DNA of 64,000 bases from [Pasteurella] aerogenes (GTDB taxonomy: Bacteria; Pseudomonadota; Gammaproteobacteria; Enterobacterales; Pasteurellaceae). This document shows, one piece after another, positions 1 to 8,283 of the stretch. The stretch covers positions 2,193,473-2,257,472 of the forward strand of contig LR134362.1 in NCBI GenBank assembly GCA_900637275.1, given 5' to 3'. The translations under genes were made by a program, and so were the position numbers. The first letter of the stretch is position 1; each line of letters starts with the position of its first letter. Under the pieces are notes generated by a model, which saw nothing but the letters and a program-made list of their open reading frames with translations, was not told where the DNA came from and searched no databases.

Positions 1-618
1 GCTTAAATTGACGGTGGCAAATAACAGATCGCCTATTTCTTCAGCAATTTTTTGCGGATTCTGTGGAAACTGTTGAAATTCTGACCGCACTTCATCCAAT
101 TCTTCTTCCACTTTGTCAAATACCGGCTCAATTTCTTGCCAATCAAAACCGGCTTTGGCGCAGCGTTTTTGCAATTTTTGCGCACGCATTAAAGCAGGAA
201 AGGCCAGCGGTGTATTATCTAAAATGGATTGATGTCCTTTTTGTTGATTTTCATCCGCCTTAACTGCATTCCAATTTTGCAAAGCTTGCTCGGCATTTTG
301 CGCTTTTTGTTCGCCAAAAACATGAGGATGGCGGCGAATAATTTTACGACTGACATTATCGACTACATCCTCAAAGGTAAATTTTCCTTCTTCACGTGCT
401 AATTGACTTAAAAACACCACTTGTAATAATAAATCGCCAAGTTCTTCTTTTAAATCATCAATTTGTCCTTTCTCAATAGCATCAACTACTTCATAACTTT
501 CTTCTAATAAACAGGGGATCATGCTGTGATAATCTTGCGCTAAATCCCAAGGACAACCGTTTTCTTTATCGCGAAGTTGTGCGATTAGCTGGATAAAATC
601 TTGTATGTTATGTGACAT
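1..618 (-). CDS. mazG: MazG nucleoside triphosphate pyrophosphohydrolase (3' end outside window)
   Basis: Reading leftward from the ATG at 616-618, the frame stays open to the window edge, so only the first ~206 residues are present. The N-terminal half shows the MazG metal-binding pattern (LLEESYEVVDAI, then EELGDLLLQVVF). A second MazG-like domain begins near residue 170 (EEELDEVRSE, then EEIGDLLFA). Two tandem domains are the enterobacterial-type MazG architecture. The family hydrolyses NTPs to NMP and pyrophosphate and is linked to nucleotide-pool cleaning and ppGpp turnover. The C-terminal residues lie outside the window. Identification is from motifs and is firm. Confidence 0.9.
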   Translation of the reverse strand, partial: MSHNIQDFIQLIAQLRDKENGCPWDLAQDYHSMIPCLLEESYEVVDAIEKGQIDDLKEELGDLLLQVVFLSQLAREEGKFTFEDVVDNVSRKIIRRHPHVFGEQKAQNAEQALQNWNAVKADENQQKGHQSILDNTPLAFPALMRAQKLQKRCAKAGFDWQEIEPVFDKVEEELDEVRSEFQQFPQNPQKIAEEIGDLLFATVNLS

Positions 619-805
619 ATTTTTGTTCCGAAATGATAAATCATGGCCGAAATTTTATCCTAATCCGGCAGGAAGGCAAAATGAAGATGAAAAAATCTAA
701 CCTTTTTTTGAAAACGTGATCAAGTGCATATTTTTTTTACAGGAAGAATGATACTATGACTTCACCAAGAGGCAGTTAAGTTCAGGATCAGATAAGGAGT
801 CGATT

Positions 806-1231
806 ATGTATAAACATGTATTAGTAGCCGTAGATCTTTCTGAAGAAAGTCCATTTTTGTTGGAAAAAGCCGCAGGCGTTGCCAAAAGACATGAGGCGAA
901 ACTTTCAATTATTCATGTAGATGTCAATTTTTCTGATCTTTATACTGGATTAATTGATGTGAATATGTCTTCAATGCAAGATCGTATTTCAACGGAAACG
1001 CACCAAGCGTTAATTCAATTGGCAGAAAAATCCAGTTATCCCGTATCTGAGAAACTCAGCGGTAGTGGTGATTTAGGTCAAGTCTTATCCGATGCAATTG
1101 AACAATATGGTGTAGATTTGTTAGTGACAGGACATCACCAAGATTTTTGGAGTAAATTGATGTCTTCTACGCGTCAAGTGATGAATACTATCACAGTTGA
1201 TATGTTAGTTGTTCCTTTGCGTGAAGAATAA
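806..1231 (+). CDS. uspA: Universal stress protein A
   Basis: A 141-residue protein beginning MYKHVLVAVDLSEES, the classic UspA start, and matching the family's usual length. The fold is a small alpha/beta nucleotide-binding-like domain; the C-terminal TGHHQDFWSKLMSSTRQ region corresponds to the conserved G-x2-x9-G(S/T) loop in degenerate UspA form. UspA family proteins are cytosolic and induced by growth arrest and stress. A ribosome-binding site (AAGGAG, about 795-800) precedes the ATG. The gene stands alone, converges on gpt and ends in a bidirectional terminator. Confidence 0.92.
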   Translation: MYKHVLVAVDLSEESPFLLEKAAGVAKRHEAKLSIIHVDVNFSDLYTGLIDVNMSSMQDRISTETHQALIQLAEKSSYPVSEKLSGSGDLGQVLSDAIEQYGVDLLVTGHHQDFWSKLMSSTRQVMNTITVDMLVVPLREE

Positions 1232-1258
1232 ACGGAAGTTAAGTTGTTAGGTTTGAAT

Positions 1259-1288
1259 AAAAATCCGCAATAAATGTGCGGATTTTTT
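1259..1288. terminator. Bidirectional terminator between uspA and gpt
   Basis: The stem AAAAATCCGCA / TGCGGATTTTT with a short loop has A-runs on one side and T-runs on the other. It can therefore end both the rightward uspA and the leftward gpt transcripts, which converge here. Confidence 0.8.
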
Positions 1289-1305
1289 ATTTGAAAAGTT
1301 TAAAA

Positions 1306-1770
1306 TTATTTTCTTGCCAAAGGTGGAACAAACGTAATGCCCATATCCCAAGGTTGTTCGATCCAAGTATTTTGCGGAATTTCTACCACAAAATCATCGA
1401 CTAAACTTTCGCCTGCTGGTTTGGCAAATACAGTGACAAAGCGAGCATTAGGATAGAGTTCATGAATAGCACGAGCGGTATTTCCAGTATCGACTAAGTC
1501 ATCTACTACAATAAAACCTTCACCACCATTTTCCACTTCGGCCGCATGCAATACTTTCAATTCGCCTTGTTTATTGTGATCATAACTGGAAATACAAACG
1601 GTATCTACGTGGCGTAAGCCAAGTTCGCGCGCTAAAACTGCCGCCGGAAATAATCCGCCGCGGCTGACTGCAATAATTCCTTTCCATTGTGTTGCGGGAA
1701 GTAAACGCTCTGCTAATTTACGGGCGTGCATTTGAAACATATCCCAAGTTACCACATATTTTTCGCTCAT
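1306..1770 (-). CDS. gpt: Xanthine (guanine) phosphoribosyltransferase
   Basis: A purine-salvage enzyme transferring phosphoribose from PRPP to xanthine or guanine. The PRPP-binding motif VVDDLVDTGNTA is near residue 86 and the protein begins MSEKYVVTWDMFQ, as in gammaproteobacterial Gpt. I chose the ATG at 1770 (154 residues) rather than the upstream in-frame ATG at 1845. AAGGTGG lies just upstream of 1770, the protein then has the family length, and the extra 25 residues are hydrophobic and not part of the family. It converges with uspA. Confident assignment. Confidence 0.93.
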   Translation of the reverse strand: MSEKYVVTWDMFQMHARKLAERLLPATQWKGIIAVSRGGLFPAAVLARELGLRHVDTVCISSYDHNKQGELKVLHAAEVENGGEGFIVVDDLVDTGNTARAIHELYPNARFVTVFAKPAGESLVDDFVVEIPQNTWIEQPWDMGITFVPPLARK

Positions 1771-1894
1771 AATCCACCTTAAATAAAAATGTAAGTCGAT
1801 AACCGACTGATAAATAAAATTGCAATAGGATAACTCGAAATGCATTTTTATGCTATTATTTTGACGAATTTTTTCACATTTTAAGGAGAAAAAA

Positions 1895-3355
1895 ATGGCT
1901 GAAATGACACAATTACAACCAAAACTGTTGTGGCAATGGTTTGATCAAATTTGTGCGATTCCGCACCCCTCATATCATGAAGAAAAACTTGCCAAATTTA
2001 TTGTTGAATGGGCAAAACAAAAACAATTTTTCGTACAACGTGATGAAGCGGGAAATGTTTTAATTCGAAAAGCAGCAACCGCGGGAATGGAAAATCGCAA
2101 ATCCGTAGTGTTGCAAGCGCATTTGGATATGGTACCGCAGGCAAATGAAGATACTCAACATGATTTTACTCAAGATCCGATCCAGCCTTATATTGATGGC
2201 GAATGGGTTCGTGCGAAAGGGACAACCTTAGGTTCCGATAACGGTATTGGCATGGCGTCGGCGTTAGCGGTGCTTGCCAGCGATGATCTTGCGCATCCGG
2301 AGTTAGAGGTTTTATTGACCATGACTGAAGAACAGGGCATGGAAGGTGCGCTGGGATTGCGTCCGAACTGGTTACAAAGTCAAATTATGATCAATACGGA
2401 CACGGAAGAAAACGGAGAGATTTATATTGGTTGTGCCGGTGGGGAAAATGCCGCGTTAACGCAGCCAATCGAATGGGAAACCAATGGATTTACTCACAGT
2501 TATCAAGTGAGTTTAAAAGGATTAAATGGCGGGCATTCCGGCTGTGATATTCATACTGGACGCGCCAGTGCAATCAAATTGATGGCGCGTTTTTTAGCAA
2601 AATTGCAGCAAAAACAACCGCACTTTGCCTTTACGTTAAGTGAAATTCGAGGCGGTTCCGTACGTAATGCCATTCCGCGCGAAGCCTTTGCGACCTTATG
2701 TTTTGATGGGGACGTTGAAATTTTACAAAGTGCGGTGAAAAATTTCGCTGTTTTATTACAAAGTGAATTGGCGTTAGTGGAAAAAAATCTTGCCTTAACG
2801 TTACAACCTTGCGAAAAACCTGCTCGAGTTTTTTCGGCGAAAACGACAGTATCTGCAGTGAATTTATGGAATTTGCTGCCAAATGGTGTTATACGTTATA
2901 GTGATGTGGTTGAAGGTGTGGTGGAAACATCGCTCAGTATTGGCGTGCTTAAAACCGAGGAAGATCGCATCACTGGCACTATTTTGCTGCGTTCATTAAT
3001 TGAAAGCGGACGTGAGTATGTGGAATCTTTATTACGCTCTTTGGCAACCCTTTCTGGCGCGCAAGTGAGCTTTTCCGGTGCTTATCCGGGCTGGGAGCCA
3101 CAAAGAGAAAGCGAAATTTTAGCCTTGACCGAACAGTTTTATGCGGAAGTGTTAGGCTATGCTCCCGTGATCAAAGTTATCCATGCCGGATTGGAATGCG
3201 GATTATTGAAAAAAATCTATCCGGAATTAGATGTAGTTTCTATTGGACCAACGATTGTAAACGCTCACTCACCGGATGAAAAAGTGCATATTCCGGCGGT
3301 ACAAACCTATTGGCAATTATTGACCAAATTACTCGCCAATATTCCGCATAAATAA
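1895..3355 (+). CDS. pepD: Aminoacyl-histidine dipeptidase (peptidase D)
   Basis: A 486-residue M20-family metallopeptidase that cleaves Xaa-His dipeptides (carnosinase type) in the cytosol. Zinc-ligand motifs are visible: QAHLDMV near residue 80, LGSDNGIGMA near 119, MTEEQGMEG near 149, NTDTEE near 172, and HAGLECG near 433. Length and motif order match PepD. TTAAGGAG precedes the ATG. The gene is divergent from gpt, and a strong terminator follows 20 bases after the stop. Confidence 0.94.
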   Translation: MAEMTQLQPKLLWQWFDQICAIPHPSYHEEKLAKFIVEWAKQKQFFVQRDEAGNVLIRKAATAGMENRKSVVLQAHLDMVPQANEDTQHDFTQDPIQPYIDGEWVRAKGTTLGSDNGIGMASALAVLASDDLAHPELEVLLTMTEEQGMEGALGLRPNWLQSQIMINTDTEENGEIYIGCAGGENAALTQPIEWETNGFTHSYQVSLKGLNGGHSGCDIHTGRASAIKLMARFLAKLQQKQPHFAFTLSEIRGGSVRNAIPREAFATLCFDGDVEILQSAVKNFAVLLQSELALVEKNLALTLQPCEKPARVFSAKTTVSAVNLWNLLPNGVIRYSDVVEGVVETSLSIGVLKTEEDRITGTILLRSLIESGREYVESLLRSLATLSGAQVSFSGAYPGWEPQRESEILALTEQFYAEVLGYAPVIKVIHAGLECGLLKKIYPELDVVSIGPTIVNAHSPDEKVHIPAVQTYWQLLTKLLANIPHK

Positions 3356-3375
3356 TGTACAAGTATAAATAATAC

Positions 3376-3408
3376 AAAACCTTGTCGGCAATACCGGCAA
3401 GGTTTTTT
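3376..3408 (+). terminator. Rho-independent terminator of pepD
   Basis: The GC-bearing stem AAAACCTTG-CGG / CCG-CAAGG is followed by TTTTTT. It lies just downstream of the pepD stop. Confidence 0.8.
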
Positions 3409-3442
3409 CATTTTGATTTATGTTACTTTTGTCTACTATGCC

Positions 3443-3859
3443 TTATTTTGACACGATAAACCAAAGGCGCAGGTGATCATAAGTCCAATTGAAAATAAAG
3501 GTATAAACCAAAATTAGCAGGGTTAACCCAATATCCATCAAAAATGCGCTCCACCAATCGATTTCCAACCAATAAGCAACGAGGGGGAGGGTGAACATCA
3601 GCAAACCACCTTCAAATGCTAAGGTATGTCCAATTCGCAGCAGAACACTGCGTTTTTCGCGCGGACCGGTAAAAATGCGATCAAATAGCCAATTGAAAAT
3701 AAAATTCCAAAATACTGCAATGACGGAAATGAAGATGACCATGATCGTCAGTTGATCCAATTGGTGTTGGCTGACTAATTTTAATGCGGCGATGGAAAGC
3801 AAAATAGCTAACAATTCAAATAACACCGCATGAAAACAGCGCTCGTAAAATCCCATCAT
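3443..3859 (-). CDS. PACE-type (bacterial transmembrane pair) efflux protein
   Basis: About 138 residues, four predicted membrane helices arranged as two repeated halves. Each half carries a W/N-rich segment followed by an acidic residue (FWNFIFNWLFDRIF near 51-64 and FIFNWTYDHLRLW near 122-134). That is the duplicated BTP pattern of proteobacterial antimicrobial compound efflux (PACE) transporters such as AceI. The family exports biocides and short diamines. The start is set at ATG 3859; a TTG three bases upstream is possible. It begins 9 bases after srmB ends on the same strand, so it may be co-transcribed with srmB. Family call good, substrate unknown. Confidence 0.82.
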   Translation of the reverse strand: MMGFYERCFHAVLFELLAILLSIAALKLVSQHQLDQLTIMVIFISVIAVFWNFIFNWLFDRIFTGPREKRSVLLRIGHTLAFEGGLLMFTLPLVAYWLEIDWWSAFLMDIGLTLLILVYTFIFNWTYDHLRLWFIVSK

Positions 3860-3867
3860 CAATTATC

Positions 3868-5256
3868 TTAAACTTGTTCAGAATTGACCGCACTTTTGGC
3901 TTTTTTACTCGCTTTTTCGGCGATATTGCCTTTTTCTGAATGCACATTTTCAGCGCTTGATTTGCGGCGTTTCCCGATATTTTTACTGTCTTTATGACGA
4001 ATTTTCACTTTTTTTTGTTCCGCCTTTTTCTTTTCTTCGCGTTTTTCTTTTAGGCGCGCTTTTTGTTTTTTGCTCACGGTTTTGATTTCACCGTCTTTTG
4101 GTGGTTTAGTTCGCGGCTCAAGTCCTTCCAAAATGCGTGCTTTTAAAATTTCTTGTGTATAACGCTTAATTTTGCCCAATAATTTATAATCATGAGCTTC
4201 CACAAAAGAGACCGCCGCACCTTTTTTACCGGCTCGCGCAGTACGCCCGATACGATGCAAATAAGTATCTGCGTTATAAGGCAAATCGAAATTCATCACG
4301 TGGCTGACATCTTCAATATCAATTCCGCGCGCCGCCACATCCGTTGCTACCAAAACGGTCACCACGCCATTTTTCAGTTTATCGATAGCATTATTGCGCT
4401 GAGTTTGTGCCATTTCGCCTTCCAAATACGTACTGCGAATTCCACGTTTGCGCAAGGTTTCCGACAGTTCGCGCACATCTTCCCGACGACGCACAAACAC
4501 AATACCACGTGTTACCTGTTCTTGTTCGATAAAACGTGCCAGCAATTTGATTTTATGTTCTTGGCTATCGGCGTGATAATACCATTGTTGAATTTTTTTG
4601 CGTTCACGACGACTAGGTTCTGCATCAATTTCAAGAGGATCATTAAGTAAACGCGCGGCAAAATCTGCTAATAATTCGCCCTCTAACGTCGCGGAAAATA
4701 AAAACGTTTGTTTGCGCCAACGGGTTTCAGCCGCAATTTTCTCCGCATCTTGTCCAAAGCCCATTTGCAGCATTCGATCGGCTTCGTCAAAAATTAAGAT
4801 TTCCACGGCGCGACAATCGAAATTTTCTTCTTTGATGTATTGCAACAAGCGTCCCGGTGTGGCGACCACAATATCTTGATTATGGTTAAAAATTTCACCG
4901 TGATTTTGATACGCCACGCCGCCGGTGATGGTGGCGATTTTTAATTGGGTAAATTGCGCCAAGTCTTCTGCTTGTTGTGCGACTTGCATTGCCAATTCCC
5001 GTGTTGGTGTGAGAACCAATATGCGTGGCGCACCGGGTTTGCGGCGCGGATAATCGAGCAAATGTTGTAGTGCGGGTAATAAAAATGCTGCGGTTTTTCC
5101 CGTTCCGGTTGGCGCAGAACCTAAAATATCGCGCGCTTCCATTGCGGCTGGAATGGTTTGTGCTTGAATGGCGGTAGGGCGAGTGTAGCCTTTTTGTGCA
5201 ATGGCGCGTAATAATTCGGGCGCTAAATCAAAATCTTCAAATTGTGTTATGGTCAT
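3868..5256 (-). CDS. srmB: ATP-dependent RNA helicase SrmB
   Basis: A 462-residue DEAD-box helicase acting in early 50S ribosomal subunit assembly. Motifs run in order: Q-motif region GYTRPTAIQ, motif I SAPTGTGKT (about 48-56), PTRELA, DEAD (DEADRML near 157), SAT (near 188), and HRIGRTARAG (near 335). The tail beyond ~385 is strongly lysine-rich, typical of RNA-binding extensions. SrmB is supported over other DEAD-box proteins by the divergent trmN6 (yfiC) neighbour, the same arrangement as in E. coli. Confidence 0.9.
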   Translation of the reverse strand: MTITQFEDFDLAPELLRAIAQKGYTRPTAIQAQTIPAAMEARDILGSAPTGTGKTAAFLLPALQHLLDYPRRKPGAPRILVLTPTRELAMQVAQQAEDLAQFTQLKIATITGGVAYQNHGEIFNHNQDIVVATPGRLLQYIKEENFDCRAVEILIFDEADRMLQMGFGQDAEKIAAETRWRKQTFLFSATLEGELLADFAARLLNDPLEIDAEPSRRERKKIQQWYYHADSQEHKIKLLARFIEQEQVTRGIVFVRRREDVRELSETLRKRGIRSTYLEGEMAQTQRNNAIDKLKNGVVTVLVATDVAARGIDIEDVSHVMNFDLPYNADTYLHRIGRTARAGKKGAAVSFVEAHDYKLLGKIKRYTQEILKARILEGLEPRTKPPKDGEIKTVSKKQKARLKEKREEKKKAEQKKVKIRHKDSKNIGKRRKSSAENVHSEKGNIAEKASKKAKSAVNSEQV

Positions 5257-5338
5257 ATTTCTTGTTACTATAAGGTCAAATTTGACCCTGATTATACCGT
5301 ACTTTGCCGATAAAGTGCGGTGGATTTTTGAGATATTT

Positions 5339-6049
5339 ATGCACCAAGCAAAAAGCGGATTTCGCTTTAAACAATTTTATGTTAATCATCAGCGCTGTGC
5401 CATGAAAGTGGGAACAGATGGGATTTTATTAGGTGCTTGGGCGGATATTACGCCGGGTGAACGGTTATTAGACTTGGGCTGCGGCAGTGGGTTGATTGCC
5501 TTAATGTTGGCGCAACGCACGTCGGAGCGCGCCCACATTAGCGCGTTGGAATTGGATACTGCGGCTTTTTTACAAGCGCAAGAAAATATTCAAGCGTCGC
5601 CTTGGGCAGAGAAAATGGCATTGTATCATCAAGATATCAATGATTTTTGCCCAAAGTGCGGTCAAAAATTCGATGTTATTGTGTCCAATCCGCCTTATTT
5701 CCCGCCGGCGCAACCTTGTGCCTCCTCGCAACGATCATTGGCACGCTATGCGCAACAAAGCCATGCTCATTGGTTGCAATTGGCGGCAACTTGTTTGCGC
5801 GAGCAGGGGCAAATTCATGTTATTTTGCCTGTTGACGCCGGCGAAACGTTAATAAAACAGACCGCACTTTTTTGTTGGCGACGTTGCGAGGTGATCACTA
5901 AACAAGGTAAAACGCCACAACGCCTGTTGCTCACCTTTGGCTTGCAGCCTAAACCTGTGCAACGATCGCAACTTTGTATTTATAACGCGGAAAATCAATA
6001 TACTGATGAATTTATGCAATTGACCAAAGATTTCTATTTGAAGTTTTAG
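5339..6049 (+). CDS. trmN6: tRNA1(Val) (adenine(37)-N6)-methyltransferase
   Basis: A 236-residue SAM-dependent methyltransferase (YfiC family) that modifies A37 of tRNA1-Val. The SAM-binding loop LDLGCGSGLIAL is near residue 43 and the N6-adenine catalytic motif SNPPY near 119. I placed the start at ATG 5339. A longer frame from 5201 would overlap the divergent srmB gene by 56 bases, and the residues from MHQAKSGFRFKQF onward match the family's beginning. An uptake sequence lies just upstream (about 5313). Confidence 0.9.
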   Translation: MHQAKSGFRFKQFYVNHQRCAMKVGTDGILLGAWADITPGERLLDLGCGSGLIALMLAQRTSERAHISALELDTAAFLQAQENIQASPWAEKMALYHQDINDFCPKCGQKFDVIVSNPPYFPPAQPCASSQRSLARYAQQSHAHWLQLAATCLREQGQIHVILPVDAGETLIKQTALFCWRRCEVITKQGKTPQRLLLTFGLQPKPVQRSQLCIYNAENQYTDEFMQLTKDFYLKF

Positions 6050-6064
6050 TCGGTTATATTGTCG

Positions 6065-6643
6065 TTAACCAGCCATTTTCTCTTTATAGTGTTGGCGACA
6101 GACAGATAGATAACGTTCGTTGCCGCCGATTTGAATTTGTTCACCGTCTTTGACGACTTCGCCTTGCGCATTGAGGCGTAATACAAAGTTGGCTTTGCGT
6201 CCGCAGTAGCAAATAGTTTTCAGTTCTTCTAATTGATCTGCCCATGCAAGTAAATACTGACTTCCTTCAAATAATTCTGCTTGGAAGTCGGTTCTAAGTC
6301 CATAACAAAGGACGGGAATATGTAATTTATCCACCACATCACTTAACTGGTAAACCTGTTCTTTGGTTAAGAATTGGGCTTCGTCCACCAAAATACAATG
6401 TAGCTTTTGTTGTTCTAAATGGGCGGCGATTTCTAAAAATAAATCAGTATTTTTGTGAAATAAATTGGCCTCCCGATGAATGCCGATGCGCGAGGTAACT
6501 TGCCCTTGTCCGAAGCGATTGTCGATCGCGGCGGTGTAAACTAAGGTGTTCATTTCGCGCTCGCGATAGTTGTAATCCGATTGCAAAAGCGTAGTGGATT
6601 TTCCTGCGTTCATGGTGGAGTAGTAAAAATAGAGTTTTGCCAT
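6065..6643 (-). CDS. tdk: Thymidine kinase
   Basis: A 192-residue type II thymidine kinase for deoxythymidine salvage. The P-loop STMNAGKST is near residues 9-17, the metal-binding DEAQF near 88, and the zinc-binding cysteines CYCGRKA near 145 with a C-x2-H pair near 183. Length and motifs match the TK1-like bacterial family. It converges with trmN6 and lies 30 bases downstream of tsaD on the same strand. Confidence 0.93.
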   Translation of the reverse strand: MAKLYFYYSTMNAGKSTTLLQSDYNYREREMNTLVYTAAIDNRFGQGQVTSRIGIHREANLFHKNTDLFLEIAAHLEQQKLHCILVDEAQFLTKEQVYQLSDVVDKLHIPVLCYGLRTDFQAELFEGSQYLLAWADQLEELKTICYCGRKANFVLRLNAQGEVVKDGEQIQIGGNERYLSVCRQHYKEKMAG

Positions 6644-6673
6644 AATATTATTTGCCCTAAAGTGCGGTCATTT

Positions 6674-7711
6674 TTACGCCGATTTTAACGGGCGAAGGTC
6701 GGTCATTGCCCAACGTGGTTTGACGTCGATTTCCAATGGTGTTTGTTCGCCTTGTTTTAAGCGTAAAAAGCCAGTGTAGGCAATCATGGCACCATTGTCG
6801 GTACAAAATTGCGGTTGTGGGTAAAAGACTTCGCCGCCCAGTTGCTGCATTAATTCTGCTAGAGATTGGCGCAGTTGTTTGTTGGCGCTGACGCCGCCGG
6901 CGATGACTAAGCGTTTAAAGCCGGTTTCTTTTAATGCGCGGCGACATTTAATTGCCAATGTTTCGACCACTGCTTGTTGAAAGGCGTGCGCAATATCCGC
7001 TTTGCTTTGCTCGCTTAATTCGCCTTCTTGCTTGAGCGTTTGGGCGATGGTATTGGCTGCGAAAGTTTTTAGACCGGAAAAACTAAAATCCAATCCCGGA
7101 CGATCGGTCATTGGGCGCGGAAATTGAAAGCGGTTTGGACTGCCTTTTTCAGCCAAGCGAGAAAGCGCGGCGCCGCCGGGATAATCAAGTCCAAGTAATT
7201 TAGCTGTTTTATCAAAGGCTTCGCCTGCCGCATCATCAATACTTTCGCCTAATACTTGATATTGCCCAACCGCATCCACACGGACTAATTGGGTGTGACC
7301 GCCGGAAACGAGTAAGGCGATAAAAGGAAAGTGCGGTGCATTTTTTTCTAACATTGGTGCTAATAAATGTCCTTCCATATGATGTACACCAACCGCTGGA
7401 ATATTCCAAGCATAGGCTAGCGAGCGGGCAATGGTGGAGCCGACCAATAGCGCACCAACAAGACCGGGACCGCAAGTATAAGCAATACCATCAATATCTT
7501 GCGCGGTTAAATTCGCTTCTTTTAATGCCGCTTGGATTAAGGGCGCGGTTTTGCGGATATGATCCCGTGACGCCAATTCCGGCACCACGCCGCCATAATC
7601 TGCGTGCAGCGCAATTTGGGTGTATAATTGATTGGCGATCAAGCCACGATCTTCGTCATAAATCGCTACGCCGGTTTCATCACAAGATGTTTCAATGCCT
7701 AAAATTCGCAT
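6674..7711 (-). CDS. tsaD: tRNA N6-adenosine threonylcarbamoyltransferase TsaD
   Basis: A 345-residue ASKHA-fold protein that installs threonylcarbamoyl on A37 of ANN-decoding tRNAs together with TsaB, C and E. It opens with MRILGIETSCDETG, carries the iron-binding HMEGH motif near residue 111, and LVSGGHTQLV near 135. It is divergent from rpsU; the same tsaD/rpsU-dnaG-rpoD arrangement occurs in E. coli. Confident. Confidence 0.95.
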   Translation of the reverse strand: MRILGIETSCDETGVAIYDEDRGLIANQLYTQIALHADYGGVVPELASRDHIRKTAPLIQAALKEANLTAQDIDGIAYTCGPGLVGALLVGSTIARSLAYAWNIPAVGVHHMEGHLLAPMLEKNAPHFPFIALLVSGGHTQLVRVDAVGQYQVLGESIDDAAGEAFDKTAKLLGLDYPGGAALSRLAEKGSPNRFQFPRPMTDRPGLDFSFSGLKTFAANTIAQTLKQEGELSEQSKADIAHAFQQAVVETLAIKCRRALKETGFKRLVIAGGVSANKQLRQSLAELMQQLGGEVFYPQPQFCTDNGAMIAYTGFLRLKQGEQTPLEIDVKPRWAMTDLRPLKSA

Positions 7712-7941
7712 TTTATTTCTCTTTTTCGTTGTTTATTCGTTAAAAAATTGTCGCTGATTTTACCGCGTTTTCTCCTTTTTCTCTAGTTAAGCGCGAGTTT
7801 TGCAATAAAAAGATCAATCTTTTCTTTACTTTTTACCGTTATTTAGATTAAAATTGCGACCCTTATTAAGTTATAAATAAGCCGTTTATCAAAACGGTCA
7901 CTAAATTTTGCAAAATATTAATCCAATTGAGGTGATGGCTT

Positions 7942-8157
7942 ATGCCTGTAATTAAAGTACGTGAAAACGAATCATTTGACGTAGCATTACGTCGTTTTAA
8001 ACGCTCTTGCGAAAAAGCGGGTATCTTGGCAGAAGTTCGCAGCCGCGAATTCTACGAAAAACCAACGACTATTCGTAAACGTGAAAACGCGACTCGTGCA
8101 AAACGTCACGCGAAACGCGTAGCACGTGAGAATGCACGTAATACACGTTTGTACTAA
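7942..8157 (+). CDS. rpsU: 30S ribosomal protein S21
   Basis: A 71-residue, very basic protein beginning [18 protein letters not shown], characteristic of S21, with the C-terminal arginine/alanine-rich helix ([15 protein letters not shown]). It is the first gene of the macromolecular-synthesis operon rpsU-dnaG-rpoD, which links translation, replication and transcription. AGGTGATGGCTT lies upstream of the ATG as ribosome-binding site. A terminator follows before dnaG. Confidence 0.97.
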
Positions 8158-8188
8158 TTAAACATTCGTTTCATAACTCGAGTTAAAC

Positions 8189-8224
8189 AAACCGTGAAAC
8201 CGTTCGGAATCACGGTTTTGTTTC
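8189..8224 (+). terminator. Internal terminator between rpsU and dnaG
   Basis: The stem AAACCGTGA / TCACGGTTT is followed by a T-rich run. A partial terminator at this position is known in E. coli, where it keeps primase expression far below S21. Confidence 0.75.
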
Positions 8225-8283
8225 TTTTCAAGTTCAGCTTATAATTCTTCATATTTTCTCAACATGAGTAGAGGTGAAATTCG